Origin: Ruixingdingia sedimenti
GTDB lineage: Bacteria > Pseudomonadota > Alphaproteobacteria > Rhodobacterales > Rhodobacteraceae
Assembly (NCBI RefSeq): GCF_031432425.1
Contig: NZ_JAVKPH010000010.1
Span: forward strand, 58,744 to 122,743
DNA length: 64,000 bases
Reading direction: 5' to 3'
In this document: piece by piece, positions 57,078 to 64,000 of the stretch
Layout: the number at the start of each line of letters is the position of its first letter
Position numbering within the stretch: the stretch's first letter is position 1
Notes under the pieces: model-generated
The model's input: the letters and a program-made list of their open reading frames with translations, nothing else
Database searches by the model: none
What the model was told of the DNA's origin: nothing
Position numbers and translations under genes: made by a program

Positions 57078-58774
57078 TGCTCGCCTCGCGCCTCCGTCCG
57101 GGTTCCGCCACGGCAGAGCCCCCCCCAAGGCCCCGCCATGCCGAGGTCCTGCTGGGCGAGGATTGGGTGGGCCCCGAGGGGTCCACCGATCCCGCGATGC
57201 AGGCAGGCCGCCGGTCGCGCGGGCTGATCGCGCTCAACCGCTCGCCGCTGGCGCGCAAGATCATCGTGTTCAACCTGCTCGCGCTGATCGTGATGGTGGC
57301 GGGGGTGCTGTTCTTCAACCCGTTCCGCGACAGCCTGGTGCAGCAGCGCGAACGCGGGCTGGTCACGGAAACCCGGCTGATCGCCGAAATCGTCGCGGCG
57401 CGGCAGGCGGCAGGCGCCCCCGACCCGCTGACGGGGGTGGAAATCGCCGCGGGGACAGAGGTGTTCCTTTACGACACCGCGGGCCAGCGCACCGCCGCCG
57501 CCGTGGGCCAGCCCATGCCCGACCCGCTGGCGGAAAGCGACCCGCCCCGCAGCACCGTGATCACGGACATCCTGAACGCGATCTGGGGCACGATTGCCGC
57601 CGTGGTGGCCCCCCCGCCCCCGGTCGCGCAGACCTTCGACGCCGGCGCGCTGACCACGGCGCTGTTGCCCCGCGCGCTGGCGGGGGAAACCGCGGTGCAG
57701 GGCGGGCACGACAACGCGGGCAATACGCTGTTCCTGGTCGCCACCCCGGTCATGGGGCCCGAAGGGGTGCAGGGCGTCGTCGCACTGGCCAGTGCGGCAG
57801 GTGAAATCGACCGGCTGGTGCGCAACGAACGCGAACAGGTGTTGCAGATGTTCGTGATCGCGCTGCTGGTGTCGATCGGGCTCAGCCTCGTTCTGGCCTC
57901 GACCATCGCCAATCCGCTGGCGGATCTGGCGGCGGCGGCGGAACTGGGGCGCGACCGCAACGCGCGCAAGATGGCCCCGGGGCGCATCCGCATTCCCGAC
58001 CTGACGGCGCGGCCCGACGAAATCGGGCGGCTGTCGGTGGCGCTGCGCGGCATGGTCGCCGCGCTCTACGACCGGATCGATTCGAACGAACAGTTCGCCG
58101 CCGATGTCGCGCATGAGATCAAGAACCCGCTCGCCAGCCTGCGGTCCGCCGTGGGCACGCTGCGCATCGCCAAACGCCCCGACCAGCAGCAGAAACTGCT
58201 CGACGTGATCGAACACGACGTGCGCCGGCTGGACCGGCTGGTCAGCGACATCTCCAACGCCTCGCGGCTGGACAGTGAGCTTGTGAAAGAAACCGAAGAG
58301 CAGTTCAACCTGCTGAAAACCATCGCCAACCTGTCGGAATATCTGGGCCAGCAGGCGACCGAGAAGGGCGTCGACTTCATCACCGACCTGCCGCCGGAAC
58401 CGATCATGTTCCACGGGCTGGAAGGGCGTCTGGCGCAGGTTTTCGTCAACCTGATCACCAACGCGATTTCCTTCTGCGAGGAAGGCGACGCCGTGCGCGT
58501 CTGGGTGCGCCGGCGCGACAACCGGGTGCTGGTGGTGGTCGAGGATACCGGCCCCGGCATCCCCGAACAGGCGCTGACCAAGATCTTCCGCCGCTTCTAT
58601 TCCGAACGCCCGGCGGGCCAGTTCGGCGAACATTCCGGCCTCGGCCTCGCCATATCCAAGCAGATCGTCGAGGCGCATGGCGGCGTGATCTGGGCCGAAA
58701 ACATCCGCCCCACAGAGGATGACGTGACCTCGGAACCGCTCGGCGCGCGGTTCGTGGTCGGCCTGCCGTTGTGA
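57074..58774 (+). CDS. chvG: sensor histidine kinase ChvG
   Basis: 566 aa. The ATG overlaps the chvI stop. Two membrane helices (about residues 62-80 and 257-278) flank a periplasmic sensor of roughly 175 residues. Then HAMP, HisKA with the phosphoaccepting His in FAADVAHEIKNPLASLRSA (near residue 344), N-box NLITNAISFC, DTGPGIPEQAL and GLGLAISKQIVEAHGG. A leader of 60 cytoplasmic residues is present before the first helix. Confidence 0.95.
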   Translation: MMLASRLRPGSATAEPPPRPRHAEVLLGEDWVGPEGSTDPAMQAGRRSRGLIALNRSPLARKIIVFNLLALIVMVAGVLFFNPFRDSLVQQRERGLVTETRLIAEIVAARQAAGAPDPLTGVEIAAGTEVFLYDTAGQRTAAAVGQPMPDPLAESDPPRSTVITDILNAIWGTIAAVVAPPPPVAQTFDAGALTTALLPRALAGETAVQGGHDNAGNTLFLVATPVMGPEGVQGVVALASAAGEIDRLVRNEREQVLQMFVIALLVSIGLSLVLASTIANPLADLAAAAELGRDRNARKMAPGRIRIPDLTARPDEIGRLSVALRGMVAALYDRIDSNEQFAADVAHEIKNPLASLRSAVGTLRIAKRPDQQQKLLDVIEHDVRRLDRLVSDISNASRLDSELVKETEEQFNLLKTIANLSEYLGQQATEKGVDFITDLPPEPIMFHGLEGRLAQVFVNLITNAISFCEEGDAVRVWVRRRDNRVLVVVEDTGPGIPEQALTKIFRRFYSERPAGQFGEHSGLGLAISKQIVEAHGGVIWAENIRPTEDDVTSEPLGARFVVGLPL

Positions 58775-59184
58775 ACGCGGTGCTGCATGCCACCTGCGTG
58801 GCCTTCGACGGGCGCGGGGTGCTGATCCTCGGCCCTTCGGGGTCCGGCAAGTCGGCGCTCGGGCTGCACCTGATGGCGCTTGGCGCGCGGCTGGTGGCCG
58901 ACGACCGCACGCAGGTAGAGGTGGCGGAGGGCCTTTTCGCCACCGCCCCCCCCGGCCTGCCCCCGCTGATCGAGGCGCGGGGGGTGGGCCTTCTGCGCGC
59001 CGATCCCCTGCCCCGCGCCCGGCTGGTGCTGGCGGTCGATCTGGGCGCGCGGGAAACCGAACGCCTGCCGCCCCGGCGCGAATGGATGCATAAGGGCCAC
59101 GCTCTGCCCCTTGTTCACGGCCCGATGACTGGCCATTTCCCCGCGGCGATCCGACTATATATTCTGTCTGGAAGGCAGGACTGA
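58771..59184 (+). CDS. hprK: HPr kinase/phosphorylase, short alphaproteobacterial form
   Basis: 137 aa, GTG start overlapping chvG by four bases. Only the C-terminal kinase domain of the Gram-positive enzyme is present, as usual in alphaproteobacteria. Walker A ILGPSGSGKSALGLHL with Lys27, and LVADDRTQVEV as the catalytic acidic region. It should phosphorylate HPr at Ser46, encoded five genes in. Confidence 0.94.
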   Translation: MNAVLHATCVAFDGRGVLILGPSGSGKSALGLHLMALGARLVADDRTQVEVAEGLFATAPPGLPPLIEARGVGLLRADPLPRARLVLAVDLGARETERLPPRREWMHKGHALPLVHGPMTGHFPAAIRLYILSGRQD

Positions 59185-59189
59185 AACCG

Positions 59190-60119
59190 ATGGACGATCT
59201 CGACCCGACGACATTCGCCGCGGCCGCCACGCGCGGCGGCCAGCGGCTGGTGCTGGTCACCGGGCCCTCGGGCGCCGGGCGGTCGACGGCCATCCATGCG
59301 CTGGAGGATCTGGGCTGCGAGACGATCGACAACCTGCCCCTGTCGCTGATCCCCCGGCTGCTGGACGGCCCGCCGCTGGAACGGGCCATCGCGCTCGGCA
59401 TCGACGTGCGCAACCGCGATTTCAGCGCCACCGCCCTGATCGAGCTGATCGACCGGCTGACGCGCGACGAACGGGTCGCGCTGGAGGTGCTGTTCCTCGA
59501 CTGCCGCGCCGATATCCTGATCCGCCGCTATTCCGAAACGCGCCGCCGCCACCCGCTGTCGCCGGCCGAACCGCCCCAGACCGGAATCCTGGCCGAGGCC
59601 GACCTGCTGGCCCCCATCCGGGTGCGGGCCGACATCCTGATCGACACCTCGGACATGACGCCCCATGACCTGCGGGCCGAAATCGCGCGCTGGTTCGGCG
59701 CCGCGCCGCATCAGCGGATGGCGGTGTCCGTCCAGTCGTTTTCCTACAAGCGCGGGGTGCCGCGCGGGGTCGACATGATCTTCGACTGCCGCTTCCTGCG
59801 GAACCCCTACTGGGATCCGGTGCTGCGCCCCCGCGACGGCCGCGATACCGAGGTTGCCGCCCATATCGCCGCCGACCCGCGCTTCACCCCCTTTTTCAGC
59901 CGGCTGTCGGATCTGGTCCAGCTGCTGCTTCCGGGCCATATAGAGGAAGGCAAGACGCATCTGAGCATCGGCTTCGGCTGCACCGGCGGGCAGCACCGGT
60001 CGGTCGCGGTGGCCGAAAAGCTGGCCGATACGCTTGCAGCCGCAGGCTGGCAGGTGTCTATACGCCACAGGGAACTGGAACGGCGCGCGGGTGCGGAACC
60101 GCGCCCGGAGGTGGGCTGA
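59190..60119 (+). CDS. rapZ: RNase adapter protein RapZ
   Basis: 309 aa. P-loop-like GPSGAGRST at residues 25-33, in which Arg31 stands where the Walker A lysine is expected; the second motif is near DVRNRDFS. C-terminal half has SFSYKRGVPRGVDMIFDCRFLRNP and IGFGCTGGQHRSVAVAEKLA, the hallmarks of RapZ. In E. coli it binds GlmZ/GlmY and guides RNase E; here its RNA partners are unknown. Confidence 0.95.
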   Translation: MDDLDPTTFAAAATRGGQRLVLVTGPSGAGRSTAIHALEDLGCETIDNLPLSLIPRLLDGPPLERAIALGIDVRNRDFSATALIELIDRLTRDERVALEVLFLDCRADILIRRYSETRRRHPLSPAEPPQTGILAEADLLAPIRVRADILIDTSDMTPHDLRAEIARWFGAAPHQRMAVSVQSFSYKRGVPRGVDMIFDCRFLRNPYWDPVLRPRDGRDTEVAAHIAADPRFTPFFSRLSDLVQLLLPGHIEEGKTHLSIGFGCTGGQHRSVAVAEKLADTLAAAGWQVSIRHRELERRAGAEPRPEVG

Positions 60120-60122
60120 GCA

Positions 60123-60527
60123 ATGACAGAGCCGGGGATGATCGGCATCGTGATCGTCGCACATGGCGGCCTTGCGCGCGAATACCTCGCCGCGGTCGAA
60201 CATGTCATGGGCCCGCAGGCGGGCATGCGCGCCATCGCGATCGAGGCCGATCACGACCGGGCCGCCAAACAGGCCGAAATCGCCGCCGCCGCCGATGCCG
60301 TCGATACCGGATCGGGCGTGGTGGTGGTGACGGATCTGTTCGGCGGCTCGCCCTCCAACCTGTCGATGCTGGCCTGCGACGCGCGCGACCGGCACATCAT
60401 GTTCGGCGCCAACCTGCCCATGCTGATCAAGCTCGCCCAATGCCGCGGCCAGCCGCTCGCCACCGCGGTGGAGGCCGCGCTGACCGCCGGCCGCAAATAC
60501 ATTGACGGGCGCGACATGCGCCCCTGA
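60123..60527 (+). CDS. manX: PTS EIIA, mannose family (regulatory)
   Basis: 134 aa single-domain EIIA-Man. Phosphoaccepting His14 in GIVIVAHGGLAREYL, and the VVVVTDLFGGSPSNL strand near residue 65. No EIIB/EIIC transport genes are adjacent, so it is probably regulatory, receiving phosphate from HPr. It lies 3 nt after rapZ. Confidence 0.94.
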   Translation: MTEPGMIGIVIVAHGGLAREYLAAVEHVMGPQAGMRAIAIEADHDRAAKQAEIAAAADAVDTGSGVVVVTDLFGGSPSNLSMLACDARDRHIMFGANLPMLIKLAQCRGQPLATAVEAALTAGRKYIDGRDMRP

Positions 60528-60541
60528 CGAACGGATTGCCC

Positions 60542-60811
60542 ATGACCACCCGCCTTCTGCGCATCGTGAACGAAAAGGGGCTGCATGCCCGCGCCTCGGC
60601 CAAGTTCGTCGAACAGGTCGAGGCCCATGACGCCAACGCGATGGTGACGCGCGACGGCATGCGGGTGTCGGGCGATTCGATCATGGGCCTGCTGATGCTG
60701 GGCGCCGCGCGCGGCAGCACGATCGAGGTGGAAACCTCGGGGCCCCAGGCGGCGGAACTGGCCGAGGCGCTGGAACGCCTCGTCGCCAACCGCTTCGGCG
60801 AGGACCAATGA
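60542..60811 (+). CDS. ptsH: phosphocarrier protein HPr
   Basis: 89 aa. Active His15 in KGLHARASAKFV and the regulatory Ser46 in RVSGDSIMGLLML are both present, so it can be phosphorylated by EI and by the HprK encoded upstream. ATG 60542 is chosen; an in-frame TTG two codons earlier is possible. Enzyme I is not in the window. Confidence 0.95.
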   Translation: MTTRLLRIVNEKGLHARASAKFVEQVEAHDANAMVTRDGMRVSGDSIMGLLMLGAARGSTIEVETSGPQAAELAEALERLVANRFGEDQ

Positions 60812-61662
60812 CCGACGCCCCCGCCAGCCGGCCCCCCGGGAACAGGCCCTACGACAAACGGCGCCTGTCCTACGCCGGCACCTTCACCAACCCGTGGAAG
60901 GCCGGCACGATCCGCAGCATCGAATGGCTGACGGCCAAGCCCAGACTGCTGCACCTGATCCGCCGGTTCGAACGCCGCGGCGCCCCCACCGGCCAGCCCT
61001 TCTGGCCGCAGGCGCTGGAGATCATGGGGATCGACATCCTCACCCCCGCCGCAGAGGTCGCCCGCATCCCCGCCACCGGACCGCTGGTGGTCGTCGCCAA
61101 CCACCCCCACGGGCTGGTCGACGGCATGGTGCTGGCCGAACTCATCGGCCGTGTGCGGCAGGACTACAAGATCCTCACCCGCTCGCTGCTGACCGGGATC
61201 CCGGAAATCGCCCAGTTCATGCTGCCCGTCCCCTTCCCGCACGAAGAAAACGCGCGCGCCGAAAGCCTCGCCATGCGCGCCGAATGCATGCGGCTGCTGA
61301 AACAGGGGGGCGCGGTGGTGCTGTTTCCTGCCGGCCGCGTCGCCGCATCCGACGGCTGGTGGGGCCCGGCCGTCGAGGGCGAATGGAACCCGTTCACCGC
61401 CAAGATGGTGTTCCGGTCGGGCGCCACGGTGCTGCCGATCCGCTTTCCCGGCCAGAACACGCGCGCCTATCAGATCGCCAACCAGTTGGGCGCAACGCTG
61501 CGGCAGGGGCTCCTTCTCTACGAGATCCGCGCGGCGCTGAACAAACCGCAACGCCCGGTGATCGGCGCCCCGATCCCGCCCGGCGATCTCGCCCGCTGGC
61601 ACGACGACCCGCGCGGCTTCCTCGCCTGGCTGCGCGAACATACGCTCGGCCTTCAAGGCTGA
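60808..61662 (+). CDS. lysophospholipid acyltransferase family protein
   Basis: 284 aa, ATGA overlap with ptsH. PlsC-like acyltransferase: VVVANHPHGLVDGMVLAEL (near residue 93) has the catalytic His-x5-Asp arrangement used by the OlsA-like branch, followed by the glycine-rich VVLFPAGRVAAS block near 175. Probably adds a fatty acid to a lysolipid such as lyso-ornithine lipid. Its inclusion in the PTS operon is unexplained. Confidence 0.85.
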   Translation: MTDAPASRPPGNRPYDKRRLSYAGTFTNPWKAGTIRSIEWLTAKPRLLHLIRRFERRGAPTGQPFWPQALEIMGIDILTPAAEVARIPATGPLVVVANHPHGLVDGMVLAELIGRVRQDYKILTRSLLTGIPEIAQFMLPVPFPHEENARAESLAMRAECMRLLKQGGAVVLFPAGRVAASDGWWGPAVEGEWNPFTAKMVFRSGATVLPIRFPGQNTRAYQIANQLGATLRQGLLLYEIRAALNKPQRPVIGAPIPPGDLARWHDDPRGFLAWLREHTLGLQG

Positions 61663-61683
61663 GCGCAGCGCTGGTGGAGGTGT

Positions 61684-61772
61684 CGGGGGCCTCCGGCGGG
61701 GATATTTGGGGACAGAAAGTGAAATAGGGCGCGCCCCTGTCCACTTTCTGTCCCCAAATATCCTCAGGGGGT
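61684..61772. repeat. inverted pair of intergenic repeats, copies 9 and 10
   Basis: Between convergent genes. Forward tail 61700-61721 (GGATATTTGGGGACAGAA then AGTG) and reverse tail 61742-61763 are a perfect 22-bp inverted repeat with a 20-nt loop; the loop contains the perfect palindrome GGGCGCGCCC (61727-61736). The forward copy is preceded by GGGGGCCTCCGGCGGGG. Each copy lies in the sense direction after its gene, so the pair could be a bidirectional terminator. Confidence 0.9.
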
Positions 61773-61823
61773 GAATTGGCCGCAGGCCAAGAGGGGGCAG
61801 AATGCCCCCTGCCCCGCCCGCCG

Positions 61824-62699
61824 TCAGCGCGTCGGCACCGGCACCGGCCCGCGGTAGTCGTAGAACCCCCGCTGTGTCTTGCGCCCCAGCCACCCGGCCT
61901 CGACATATTTCGTCAGCAACGGGCAGGGCCGGTACTTGGTATCCGCCAGCCCCTCGTGCAGCACGTTCATGATCGCAAGGCAGGTGTCGAGCCCGATGAA
62001 ATCCGCCAGTTCCAGCGGCCCCATCGGATGGTTCGCGCCGAGCTTCATCGATTCGTCGATCGACTTCACGTTCCCCACGCCTTCGTAGAGCGTATAGACC
62101 GCCTCGTTGATCATCGGCATCAGGATGCGGTTGACGATGAAGGCCGGGAAATCCTCGGCGCTGGCCGCGGTCTTGCCGAGCCGCTCGACCACGCCCAGAA
62201 GGGTCCGGTAGGTTTCTTCATCCGTCGCGATGCCGCGGATCAGCTCGACCAGCTGCATCACCGGCACCGGGTTCATGAAGTGGAAGCCCATGAACTTTTC
62301 CGGCCGGTCGGTGCGGCTGGCCAGCCGCGTGATCGAGATCGAGGAGGTGTTCGAGGTCAGGATCGTATGCGGCTTCAGATGCGGCCGCAGATCCTCGAAG
62401 ATCGCCTGTTTCACCGTCTCGCGTTCCGTCGCCGCCTCGATGATGAGGTCGAGCGGCCCGAGATCGGTCAGCGTCAGCGTGGTGCGGATGCGCGACAGCG
62501 CCGCCGCCTTGTCGGCGTCGGAGATCTTGCCGCGGCTCGCCTGCCGGTCGAGGTTGCGCTCGATCGAGGCCACCGCACCGTCCAGCGCCTCGCGGCTGAT
62601 GTCGGCCATCAGCACCTCGTAGCCCGCCAGCGCAAAGACATGGGCGATGCCGCTGCCCATCTGCCCCGCCCCCACGATGCCGACCGTCCGGATATCCAT
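61824..62699 (-). CDS. hbd: 3-hydroxybutyryl-CoA dehydrogenase
   Basis: 291 aa. NAD-binding motif GIVGAGQMGSGIAHVFALAG (residues 7-26), catalytic His region HFMNPVPVMQLVELI near residue 140, and NRILMPMINEAVYTLYEGVG near 190. Interconverts acetoacetyl-CoA and 3-hydroxybutyryl-CoA for butyrate/PHB and ethylmalonyl-CoA routes. ATG 62699 has GGAGG five bases upstream; ATG 62702 is too close to it. Confidence 0.94.
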   Translation of the reverse strand: MDIRTVGIVGAGQMGSGIAHVFALAGYEVLMADISREALDGAVASIERNLDRQASRGKISDADKAAALSRIRTTLTLTDLGPLDLIIEAATERETVKQAIFEDLRPHLKPHTILTSNTSSISITRLASRTDRPEKFMGFHFMNPVPVMQLVELIRGIATDEETYRTLLGVVERLGKTAASAEDFPAFIVNRILMPMINEAVYTLYEGVGNVKSIDESMKLGANHPMGPLELADFIGLDTCLAIMNVLHEGLADTKYRPCPLLTKYVEAGWLGRKTQRGFYDYRGPVPVPTR

Positions 62700-62860
62700 C
62701 ATCGCCTCCGCCTTCGCTGCCGCCCGACCATACGCACCGCCCACGCCCCGGCGCAAGACCAAGCGGCGGGGCCGGGATCGGTCGAATTGGCGCTTTAGGG
62801 GAATCGCAACCATTGGGGCGCGAATCTGTCGGCGGGTGAATCGAAAACTGGGTGGGTGAC

Positions 62861-63676
62861 ATGGCCTATGAACATCCGGGCGCGGGTGCGCTCGACTATT
62901 TTCCATGCCGTTACGCGGCGTCGCGGCTGGTGTTCCGGGGGCCGCGGGCGCGGCTGGACCGGCCCTATGCGGTGGCGCTCGGCGGGATCGAGACCTATGG
63001 CAAGTTCATCGCCGATCCCTGGCCCGCGCGGCTGGCGCGGGCGACGGGGCGGGCGGTGGTGAACCTCGGCTGCGTGAACGCGGGGCTCGACAGTTATCTG
63101 GCGGATCCCGACCTGACCGCGATCGCGGCGCGCGCGGATCTGCGGGTGGTGCAGGTGCTCGGCGCGCAGAACCTGACCAACCGCTATTACGCGGTGCATC
63201 CGCGCCGCAACGACCGCTTCCTGCGCGCGACGCCGCAGTTGCAGCGGCTGTTCCCGGATGTGGATTTCACCGAATTCACGTTCACCCGGCACCTGTTGGG
63301 GGCGCTGGCGCGGCGCGGGCCGGAACGGTTTCCCGCGGTGGTGCGGGAACTGCGCCGATGCTGGGCCGAAAGGATGGAGGCGCTGTTCGACCGTATCGGC
63401 GGGCCGACGATCCTGCTCTGGATCGGCGAGACCGCGCCGCCCCCGCCCACCGCCGCCCCGCGCATCGACCGCGACCCGCCGCTGGTCGATGCGGCGATGC
63501 TCGCGGCTGCCGCCCGCCGGGCGGAAAGCCTCGTCCAGGTGCTGACCGGCCCCACGGATCCCGGCCCCGCCGGCAAGGTTTTCGCCCCGCTGGAGGAAGC
63601 CGCCGCACGCGTCCTGCCCGGCCCCGAGGTCCATGCCGCCATCGCCGCCGCGCTGGCGGGCCGGGTGGGGCGGTGA
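62861..63676 (+). CDS. DUF6473 family protein
   Basis: 271 aa. Starts MAYEHPGAGALDYFPCRY, the family opening, followed by VALGGIETYGKFI, VNLGCVNAGLD, QVLGAQNLTNRYYAVHPRRNDRFLRA (split over residues 95-120) and FTEFTFTRHLLG. Glycan-related functions are suspected for members but unproven. ATG 62861 with GGGTGGG upstream. Divergent from hbd; its downstream spacer holds repeats. Confidence 0.85.
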   Translation: MAYEHPGAGALDYFPCRYAASRLVFRGPRARLDRPYAVALGGIETYGKFIADPWPARLARATGRAVVNLGCVNAGLDSYLADPDLTAIAARADLRVVQVLGAQNLTNRYYAVHPRRNDRFLRATPQLQRLFPDVDFTEFTFTRHLLGALARRGPERFPAVVRELRRCWAERMEALFDRIGGPTILLWIGETAPPPPTAAPRIDRDPPLVDAAMLAAAARRAESLVQVLTGPTDPGPAGKVFAPLEEAAARVLPGPEVHAAIAAALAGRVGR

Positions 63677-63701
63677 GAGTGTCCGCTTCCGGCGAAGCCC
63701 C

Positions 63702-63728
63702 GCGGTACTGCGGTACTGCGGTACCGCG
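63702..63728. repeat. three tandem copies of an 8-bp unit
   Basis: GCGGTACT (63702-63709), GCGGTACT (63710-63717), GCGGTACC (63718-63725), then GCG. The last copy plus GCG makes the palindrome CGCGGTACCGCG-like end. Likely replication-slippage product. Confidence 0.85.
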
Positions 63729-63917
63729 AAGCAGTCCTCCCGTTTTTCCTCGTTGTCCAAGGGGGGAGGATGCCTTCTCCCCCCTCCCGGCCCCTCCTCC
63801 CCCCTGAGGATACTTCCGTCAGAGTGAGTGAACGGCAGACGGGGTTTCCCGGGCTTCGGGGACGGCAGACGAGGACTTCGGGGGTCGCCAGAGGCGCCTG
63901 CGATGGAGGCGCGGCGG

Positions 63918-63948
63918 TTTCACTTTCTGTCCCCAAATATCCCCGCGC
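63918..63948 (-). repeat. intergenic repeat, copy 11
   Basis: On the minus strand: CGCGGGGATATTTGGGGACA followed by GAAAGTGAAA, identical to the forward tail at 61700. Its inverted partner, if any, is the degenerate sequence near 63805. Confidence 0.8.
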
Positions 63949-64000
63949 GGCGCGCTCCCGTCCCTGCGGCCGGGCCGGCCAGCGGGCGTTGCGCGCCGAT

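Larger units (their letters stand above)
63677..64000. other. 324-nt right-end spacer without a gene
   Basis: No convincing gene. It holds the GCGGTACT tandem repeat (63702-63728), a degenerate repeat-like tail GAGGATACTTCCGTCAGAGT near 63805-63824, and a clean reverse copy of the intergenic repeat at 63918-63948. The right part probably lies just 3' of a minus-strand gene beyond the window. Confidence 0.6.

Noticed and set aside
58771..59184. hprK considered a truncated pseudogene because it lacks the N-terminal domain of the Gram-positive enzyme
   Set aside because: The short form is standard in alphaproteobacteria, with intact Walker A and catalytic acids and tight gene overlaps.

Overview
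The window is chromosomal DNA of a very GC-rich alphaproteobacterium, almost certainly a member of the Rhodobacteraceae (Rhodobacter/Paracoccus/Rhodovulum-like). The evidence is gene content and order: chvI-chvG-hprK-rapZ-manX-HPr behind a divergent pckA, rpoZ-rsh-pdxJ-acpS-lepB-rnc-era-recO, rnd-lptC-lptA-lptB-hpf-ptsN, a large acyl-CoA dehydrogenase of the methylsuccinyl-CoA type, and family-restricted proteins (DUF6473, a 58-aa two-helix protein). Nothing looks like a prophage, insertion sequence, CRISPR array or recent island. The interesting non-coding material lies in the spacers.

Left part (1-12.1 kb): a glutamate synthase operon on the minus strand (gltD, a small secreted protein, start of gltB); uppP with an NDUFA9-like NAD(P)-binding protein; tRNA-Leu(CAG) with a clear promoter and terminator; an AI-2E family permease; a CYP199-like P450; an IMPase-family phosphatase; the RNase D / Lpt lipopolysaccharide transport cluster; hpf and ptsN.

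12.1-21.7 kb: a surface-polysaccharide region: a two-part sulfotransferase, a core-2/I-branching type glycosyltransferase, three more glycosyltransferases, galU, cysQ (recycles the PAP made by sulfotransferases) and an ABC-2 export permease whose ATPase partner is not in the window.

21.7-44 kb: alkB, dnaK-dnaJ with a heat-shock-like promoter, glyA, nadK, a Nudix hydrolase, argJ with a basic N-terminal extension, a parvulin-type isomerase, secA, a PstS/OmpA-like fusion, radC, an alpha/beta hydrolase, cytochrome b561, a TetR-like regulator, a TRIC/YadS-type channel, rnhA, ispH, a YcxB-like protein, a NYN-domain protein and folK.

44-64 kb: a long plus-strand housekeeping run from rpoZ to recO; the convergent acyl-CoA dehydrogenase and pckA; the ChvI/ChvG two-component system driving the incomplete PTS (HprK, RapZ, EIIA-Man, HPr) and an acyltransferase; a 3-hydroxybutyryl-CoA dehydrogenase; and a DUF6473 protein.

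The most unusual signal is a family of intergenic elements: about eleven copies of a 22-26 nt tail (GGATATTT then usually GGGGACAGAAAGTGAA or a variant) at seven spacers, mostly at gene 3' ends, usually preceded by a GC-rich stem-loop and often as inverted pairs. Three copies carry an 86-nt multi-hairpin module with a compensatory base change. Also notable are three CGGCGA-N2-TCGCCG palindromes beside tRNA-Leu and a 12-bp direct repeat at exactly 20-bp spacing upstream of pckA that resembles LacI-type (CceR/PckR) operators.
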